Positions 59,695-64,000 of a stretch of 64,000 nucleotides of DNA are shown piece by piece. Below the pieces are notes generated by a model that was not told the DNA's origin, ran no database searches, and saw only the letters and a list, made by a program, of their open reading frames with translations. A program made the position numbers and the translations under genes. Each line of letters starts with the position of its first letter. Position 1 is the first letter of the stretch. The stretch covers positions 248,001-312,000 of the forward strand of contig NZ_FONV01000010.1 in the NCBI RefSeq assembly GCF_900113015.1, read 5' to 3'. Source of the DNA: Actinoplanes philippinensis (lineage in GTDB: Bacteria; Actinomycetota; Actinomycetes; Mycobacteriales; Micromonosporaceae).

Positions 59695-60528
59695 CTATGG
59701 CTGACGAGCCGTGACCAGGTCGCCCAGGCGGGCCCGGCCGCCGTCCGGCGCGGTGGTCACCCACACCCCGTCCTCCAGCAGCGCCATGGTGTGCTCCACG
59801 TGCGCCGCGATCGAGTTGTCCCGGGTCACCACGGTCCAGCCGTCCTCCAGCTCCACGGTCCGCGGGGAGCCCATCGTGATCATGGGCTCGATGGCCAGGG
59901 CCAGACCCGGCTGGAGCTTGATCCCGCGGCCCGGCTTACCGTGGTTGAGGATGTGCGGATCCTGGTGCATCTCGGTGCCGATGCCGTGGCCGCCGTACCC
60001 GTCGACGATCCCGTACCGCCCGGCCTTGCGGATCGACCGCTCGATGTTGAACGAGATGTCGGTCTGCTTGCCCCGCCCGTTGAGGACGCCCCGCGCGGCC
60101 GCCGCGATCCCGGCCCACATCGCGTCCTCGGCCACCTCGGCCATCCGGAGCAGAGCCGGGTCGGTCTCGCCCACGCCGACGGTGATCGCCGAGTCCCCGT
60201 GCCAGTCGTTCAGGACGGCGCCGCAGTCCAGCGAGATCAGGTCGCCCTCGCGCAGCACCTGGCCGGCGCTCGGGATGCCGTGCACGACCTGCTCGTTGAC
60301 CGACGCGCAGATCGACGCTGGGAAGCCGTGGTAGCCCTTGAAGGAGGGAATCGCGCCGGCGTCGCGGATGACCTTCTCGGCGATCGCGTCCAGATCGGCG
60401 GTGGAGACCCCCGGGGCGACAGCGGCGCGCATCGCGTCCAGAGCGGCCGCGACGACCAGTCCGGCCGCCCGCATCAGCTCGATCTGCTCGGGAGTCTTCA
60501 GCTGAATGTTCAGCTCTTGGCGGCGCAT
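59695..60528 (-). CDS. map: Methionine aminopeptidase, type I
   Basis: A protein of 277 residues. It has the metal-binding Asp pair in DLISLDCGAVLNDWHGDSAITV, His in YGGHGIGTEMHQDP, and Glu in LALAIEPMI and AHVEHTMAL. It removes the initiator Met from new proteins. The ATG at 60528 lies 7 nt after TAGGCT, which suggests a leaderless transcript. It follows adk; a hairpin lies between them. Confidence 0.97.
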   Translation of the reverse strand: MRRQELNIQLKTPEQIELMRAAGLVVAAALDAMRAAVAPGVSTADLDAIAEKVIRDAGAIPSFKGYHGFPASICASVNEQVVHGIPSAGQVLREGDLISLDCGAVLNDWHGDSAITVGVGETDPALLRMAEVAEDAMWAGIAAAARGVLNGRGKQTDISFNIERSIRKAGRYGIVDGYGGHGIGTEMHQDPHILNHGKPGRGIKLQPGLALAIEPMITMGSPRTVELEDGWTVVTRDNSIAAHVEHTMALLEDGVWVTTAPDGGRARLGDLVTARQP

Positions 60529-60535
60529 GGCGGTG

Positions 60536-60541
60536 AGCCTA
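60536..60541 (-). promoter_or_regulatory. -10 box of putative leaderless map promoter
   Basis: TAGGCT on the minus strand, 7 nt before the map ATG at 60528. The same hexamer and spacing occur before glmS. Confidence 0.45.
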
Positions 60542-60564
60542 ACTCTCTGGCGTCTCAACAATGC

Positions 60565-60593
60565 CGCCGCCCCGGGATCTACCCGGGGCGGCG
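60565..60593 (-). terminator. Terminator-like hairpin between adk and map
   Basis: A 12-bp stem CGCCGCCCCGGG/CCCGGGGCGGCG with a 5-nt loop. It lies 23 bp after the adk stop on the minus strand. A weak T-rich stretch (ATTGTTG) follows. Confidence 0.6.
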
Positions 60594-60615
60594 TCGGTAC
60601 AGCTGTGAGGCGGGG

Positions 60616-61269
60616 TCAGCCGCCGTACGACCGCAGGGCGTCGATCGCGCGGACGGTGACGTCCTCGACCGGCCCGGTGGCGTCGATGCCCACCAGCTTG
60701 CCCTGAGCGCCGTAGAAGTCGACCAGGGGCGCGGTCTTGTCCGCATACTCGACGAGCCGGTTCGCGATGGTCTCGGCCTTGTCGTCGTCACGCTGGAACA
60801 GCTCGCTGCCGCAGCGGTCGCAGATGTTCTCCTTGCTCGTCGGGTCGAACTCGACGTGCCAGATCTTTCCGCAACCACGACAGGTCCGGCGGCCGGACAG
60901 CCGCCGGATGACCTCGTCGTCGTCGACCACGAGTTCCATCACCAGGTCCAGGGCGGTGCCCAGGTCGGCCAGGAGCTTGTCCAGGGCGGAGGCCTGCGGC
61001 ACGGTACGCGGGAAGCCGTCCAGCAGGAAGCCGTCCCCCGCGTCGGGCTCGGCGAGCCGGTCCCGGACCATGTTGATGGTGACCTCGTCCGGGACCAGCT
61101 GCCCGGCGTCCATGTAGCGCTTGGCCTCGACGCCCAGCGGCGTCCCCTGCGACACGTTCGCCCGGAAGATGTCCCCGGTCGAGATCTTCGGTACAGCGAG
61201 ATGGGCGGCGATGAACTCAGCCTGGGTCCCCTTGCCGGCCCCCGGAGGGCCCACCAGTACCAGCCGCAC
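60616..61269 (-). CDS. adk: Adenylate kinase (zinc LID type)
   Basis: A protein of 217 residues. The P-loop is GPPGAGKGTQAEFIA, then DGFPRTVPQA. The LID domain carries four Cys (CRGC.....CDRC) for zinc, as in long-form bacterial adenylate kinases. It keeps the adenine nucleotide balance. The start is GTG 61269 with GAGG upstream. It lies between secY and map, the common order. Confidence 0.97.
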   Translation of the reverse strand: MRLVLVGPPGAGKGTQAEFIAAHLAVPKISTGDIFRANVSQGTPLGVEAKRYMDAGQLVPDEVTINMVRDRLAEPDAGDGFLLDGFPRTVPQASALDKLLADLGTALDLVMELVVDDDEVIRRLSGRRTCRGCGKIWHVEFDPTSKENICDRCGSELFQRDDDKAETIANRLVEYADKTAPLVDFYGAQGKLVGIDATGPVEDVTVRAIDALRSYGG

Positions 61270-61343
61270 CTACATCGCCTCGCTTCGGTCAGGAAGAACC
61301 ACGCCTACCGTCGACGCCAGAGCCCCCCGGCCCCGCGTCCCCA

Positions 61344-62684
61344 CTACCGGAGGAACCCTTCGTAGTTCCGCTGCATGAGTTGGCTCTCGATCTGCTTGAC
61401 CGTCTCCAGACCCACACCCACCATGATCAGCACTGCCGTACCACCGAACGGGAAGTTCTGGTACTGCGACTGATTCAGCCAGATGAAGAAGAAGTTCGGC
61501 AGAACCGAGATCAAGCCAAGGTACAGGGCGCCCGGCAGGGTGATCCGGCTGAGGATGAAGTCCAGGTAGTCGGCGGTCGGCTTGCCCGGGCGGATACCCG
61601 GCACGAAACCACCGTACTTCTTCATGTTCTCCGCGACCTCGGTCGGGTTGAACGTGATCGAGACGTAGAAGTACGTGAAGAAGATGATCAGCAGGAACAT
61701 CACGCCGATGTACAGCGGGCTGACCGGGTCGGCCAGGTGGTTCTGGATCCACACCTGGTACGGCTTGAGCGTGTTCTTGTCGAAGAACTGCAGGTAGAGC
61801 TGCGGCAGGTAGAGCAGCGAGGAGGCGAAGATGACCGGGACGACACCCGCCTGGTTCACCTTCAGCGGGATGTAGGTGGAGGTGCCGCCGTACATCCGCC
61901 GGCCGATCATGCGCTTCGCATACTGCACCGGGATCCGGCGCTGCGCCTGCTCGATGAAGACCACCAGCGCGATGATGACCAGCACCAGGCCGAGCACCAG
62001 GAAGAACTTGCCGGTGCCGCTGGACTCCTTGATGCTCCAGCCCTCACCGGGGAGGCGGGCCGCGATCGAGGTGAAGATCAGGACGGACATGCCGTTGCCG
62101 ACGCCGCGGTCGGTGATCAGCTCGCCGAGCCACATGACCACACCGGTGCCGGCGGTCATCGTCATCACGAGAACGCTCAGCGTGAGCCACATCGGGATGC
62201 CGGTGGCCTCGGGGATGATCTGGTAGGTCGGGTCGTTCTGGTCGCACAGGCCGTTGAACAGCTGACCGGTCCGCGCGAGGGCCACGAACGCCGACGCCTG
62301 CAGAACCGCCAGGCCGAGCGTCAGGTACCGGGTGTACTGCGTGATCTTCGCCTGGCCGGACTGGCCCTCCTTGCGCAGCTGCTCGAGGCGCGGGATGACC
62401 ACGGTGAGCAGCTGAAGGATGATCGACGCCGTGATGTACGGCATGATGCCCAGCGCGAAGACGGAGAGCTGCAGCAGCGCGCCGCCGGAGAACAGGTTCA
62501 GCAGGTTGAGCAGATCGTTGTTGGCAGCCTCGGTGATTTTGAGGCACGCCCGCACGTTGGCGTACGAGACACCCGGACTGGGCAATGTGGCACCGAGACG
62601 GTAGATCCCTACGATCGCTACCGTGAAGAGCAGCTTCTTCCGCAGGTCAGGCGTCCGAAGCGCACTCGTGAAGGCGGACAACAA
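61344..62684 (-). CDS. secY: Preprotein translocase subunit SecY
   Basis: A protein of 446 residues with ten expected membrane segments. It has RTPDLRKKLLFTVAIVGIYRLGATLPSPGVSYANV, LQLLTVVIPRLEQLRKEGQ and the cytoplasmic loops (GTSTYIPLKVNQAGVVPVIFASSLL). SecY is the channel of the Sec pathway. The start is a TTG at 62684 (MLSAF), with AGGAGG 5 nt upstream; a second TTG follows directly. It has its own promoter region, since a terminator separates it from rplO. Confidence 0.97.
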   Translation of the reverse strand: MLSAFTSALRTPDLRKKLLFTVAIVGIYRLGATLPSPGVSYANVRACLKITEAANNDLLNLLNLFSGGALLQLSVFALGIMPYITASIILQLLTVVIPRLEQLRKEGQSGQAKITQYTRYLTLGLAVLQASAFVALARTGQLFNGLCDQNDPTYQIIPEATGIPMWLTLSVLVMTMTAGTGVVMWLGELITDRGVGNGMSVLIFTSIAARLPGEGWSIKESSGTGKFFLVLGLVLVIIALVVFIEQAQRRIPVQYAKRMIGRRMYGGTSTYIPLKVNQAGVVPVIFASSLLYLPQLYLQFFDKNTLKPYQVWIQNHLADPVSPLYIGVMFLLIIFFTYFYVSITFNPTEVAENMKKYGGFVPGIRPGKPTADYLDFILSRITLPGALYLGLISVLPNFFFIWLNQSQYQNFPFGGTAVLIMVGVGLETVKQIESQLMQRNYEGFLR

Positions 62685-63148
62685 CTGATCCTCCTGCGTG
62701 GTCGCCACACTCTGGGTTGCGGTATCCCGGAACTTCGGGCACACATCATTGGACAGCCATAGAGGCCGCCAGCGGAGCACTGTATCAGCAAGGCCGAGAG
62801 CGCAACCAGCGGCATCGCTTGGGCCGATGTCCCAGTACAACACAAGTGTCCGGCTTCGTGGCTGAACCGGTTACTTGCGCGTCCATCGAAATACCTGTCC
62901 CACCCTACGTCACGGGCCGGAACACAGCCCGCTTCCATCGAGGACAACCACTGTGTTGAGCCGAATCGGGCGTACCGGAGGCCCTGAGACGGCCGTCACG
63001 GCGATATCGGCTCGTTTCGGCACTCGCGTGCGTCCACAGCGCAATCGTGGCCTCACGCGCCGCACAGGGCCGTTTACGGCACCTCCACAATGCAGAGAGG
63101 CCGCGGCCCCGGGGTGCCCCGGGACCGCGGCCTCCGCCGCATCACGCC
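62685..63148. other. Intergenic region between rplO and secY
   Basis: A 464-bp region with the terminator of the upstream spc cluster (63097-63134) and the likely secY promoter and leader. TACAGT (62779-62784, minus strand) is a -10 candidate without a clear -35. No gene is seen. Confidence 0.55.
63097..63134 (-). terminator. Strong terminator after rplO
   Basis: A stem of 10 bp plus 7 bp (GAGGCCGCGG/CCGCGGCCTC, one mismatch, then CCCGGGG/CCCCGGG) closes on a 2-nt tip, 15 bp after the rplO stop on the minus strand. It ends the upstream ribosomal cluster, so secY-adk-map is a separate unit. Confidence 0.75.
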
Positions 63149-63598
63149 TTACAGCTCGGTGACGGAGCCACCGGCAGCAGCGATCTTCTCCTTGGCCGAC
63201 TCGCTGAACGCGTGCGCCGAGATGGTCAGCGCGACGCCGCCCAGCTCGCCCGAGCCCAGCACCTTGACCGGCTGGCCTTTACGGACGGCGCCGGCCTCGA
63301 CCAGCTCAGCCGGACCGATCGAGCCGCCGTTGGGGAACAGCTCGGCGAGCCGGTCCAGGTTCACGACCTGGAAGACGACCTTGTTACGGGGCCGGTTGCC
63401 CAGACCCTTCACCTTCGGCAGGCGCATGTGGATGGGCATCTGCCCACCCTCGAACGACGCCGGGGTGTTCTTACGGGCACCGGTGCCCTTGGTACCGCGA
63501 CCGGCGGTCTTGCCCTTGGAACCCTCACCACGACCCACGCGGGTCTTGGCGGTCTTCGCACCGGGCGCCGGGCGCAGGTGGTGAACCTTGATCGCCAT
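63149..63598 (-). CDS. rplO: 50S ribosomal protein L15
   Basis: A protein of 149 residues. It starts MAIKVHHLRPAPGAKTAKTRVGRGEGSKGKTAGRGTKGTGAR and ends with AISAHAFSESAKEKIAAAGGSVTEL. L15 binds 23S rRNA in the late steps of 50S assembly. It is coupled with rpmD: its ATG is adjacent to the rpmD stop. Confidence 0.97.
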   Translation of the reverse strand: MAIKVHHLRPAPGAKTAKTRVGRGEGSKGKTAGRGTKGTGARKNTPASFEGGQMPIHMRLPKVKGLGNRPRNKVVFQVVNLDRLAELFPNGGSIGPAELVEAGAVRKGQPVKVLGSGELGGVALTISAHAFSESAKEKIAAAGGSVTEL

Positions 63599-63780
63599 TA
63601 CTCGACCTCCTCGACAGTGACGAGGTGGTTCACCGCGAAGATCATGCCCCGAATCTCGGGACGGTCCTCCTTGACCACCACATCGTTGATCCGCTTCAGG
63701 CCGAGCGACCGCAGGGAGTCCCGCTGGTTCTGCTTACGGCCGATCCCGGACCGGATCTGGGTGACCTTCAAGCGCGCCAT
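63598..63780 (-). CDS. rpmD: 50S ribosomal protein L30
   Basis: A protein of 60 residues, the usual length. It is MARLKVTQIRSGIGRKQNQR at the start and has SLGLKRINDVVVKED and GMIFAVNHLVTVEEVE at the end. ATG 63780 overlaps the rpsE stop (ATGA). Longer frames belong to rpsE in another frame. Confidence 0.96.
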   Translation of the reverse strand: MARLKVTQIRSGIGRKQNQRDSLRSLGLKRINDVVVKEDRPEIRGMIFAVNHLVTVEEVE

Positions 63781-64000
63781 CAGTGCACCGCCGCTTCCGC
63801 ACGCGCCGCCAGCATGGCCGCCGGCGCCACGTCCTCGACCGGCAGGCCACGGCGAGCCGCGACCTTCTCCGGCGACTCGAGGCCCTTCAGCGCGGCCACC
63901 GTCGCGTGCACGATGTTGATCGGGTTCGACGAGCCCAGGCTCTTCGACAGGATGTCGTGGATGCCCGCGCACTCGAGCACGGCACGCACCGGGCCACCGG
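63780..64000 (-). CDS. rpsE: 30S ribosomal protein S5 (C-terminal part; start outside window)
   Basis: The last about 73 codons of S5 (GGPVRAVLECAGIHDILSKSLGSSNPINIVHATVAALKGL in outline). The conserved GIHDILSKSLGSSNPINIVHAT region is complete; the N-terminal RNA-binding half lies beyond the right edge. S5 shapes the 30S decoding region. It overlaps rpmD. Confidence 0.95.
   Translation of the reverse strand, partial: GGPVRAVLECAGIHDILSKSLGSSNPINIVHATVAALKGLESPEKVAARRGLPVEDVAPAAMLAARAEAAVH

Noticed and set aside
1..64000. CRISPR arrays, insertion sequences, prophage or integrase genes
   Set aside because: No regularly spaced repeats, transposase motifs or phage genes were seen.

Overview
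The window is high-GC actinobacterial chromosome. It looks like a member of the Micromonosporaceae, probably Actinoplanes or a close relative. The evidence is codon use, the conserved ribosomal-protein order, a conservon (cvn) operon, a CIRCE-controlled groES-groEL1 pair with a His-rich GroEL tail, and many promoters whose -10 box sits 6-7 nt before the start codon (leaderless mRNAs). Gene density is high, most genes are on the minus strand, and many neighbours overlap by 1-8 bp. No insertion sequence, prophage, CRISPR array, rRNA or tRNA gene was recognised. This is mostly core chromosome with a few accessory islands.

Layout: 1-4.6 kb holds a tandemly duplicated two-gene cassette, a helical protein plus an M16-type peptidase; the second peptidase has lost its zinc motif. 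4.7-9.1 kb holds a ROK regulator and a xylose-type ABC importer. 9.3-13.2 kb holds a YbaK-type deacylase, a THUMP-like methyltransferase, and groES-groEL1. 13.2-16.7 kb holds a heterodimeric ABC exporter whose two ATPase halves are degenerate in complementary ways. 16.8-24.6 kb holds tsaD-rimI-tsaB, ung, tsaE, a hydrolase, alr, a bifunctional NAD(P)HX repair enzyme and acpS. This links tRNA t6A formation, cell-wall D-alanine and lipid-carrier activation. 24.7-26.6 kb holds a WXG100-like/DUF1023 pair. 26.6-32 kb holds glmS, an MmpS-like protein, an aminotransferase and glmM; GlmS and GlmM together make glucosamine-1-phosphate for UDP-GlcNAc.

32.2-33.1 kb holds rplM-rpsI. 33.8-34.9 kb holds a HemD/winged-helix regulator (NnaR-like). 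34.9-39 kb holds cvnABCD, followed by a large membrane protein. 41.6-45.5 kb is the most unusual region. It has a secreted guanyl-specific RNase, then a cyclic-di-GMP-I (GEMM) riboswitch leading into a small exported protein, then an ER/SipW-type signal peptidase fused to a long C-terminal region. 45.5-51.1 kb is a complete thiamin operon (thiE-thiO-thiS-thiG-tenI-thiD-thiC) behind one TPP riboswitch. 51.2-54.3 kb holds an ABC-F protein, an RsmC-type methyltransferase and a membrane protein. 54.3-64 kb is the end of the spc/alpha ribosomal cluster: (rpsE)-rpmD-rplO, secY-adk-map, a DUF1707 gene, then infA-rpmJ-rpsM-rpsK-rpsD-rpoA-rplQ-truA.

The best candidate for an undescribed system is 42.26-45.48 kb. 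A c-di-GMP riboswitch appears to control an exported protein and its dedicated signal peptidase, which suggests a second-messenger-controlled surface structure.
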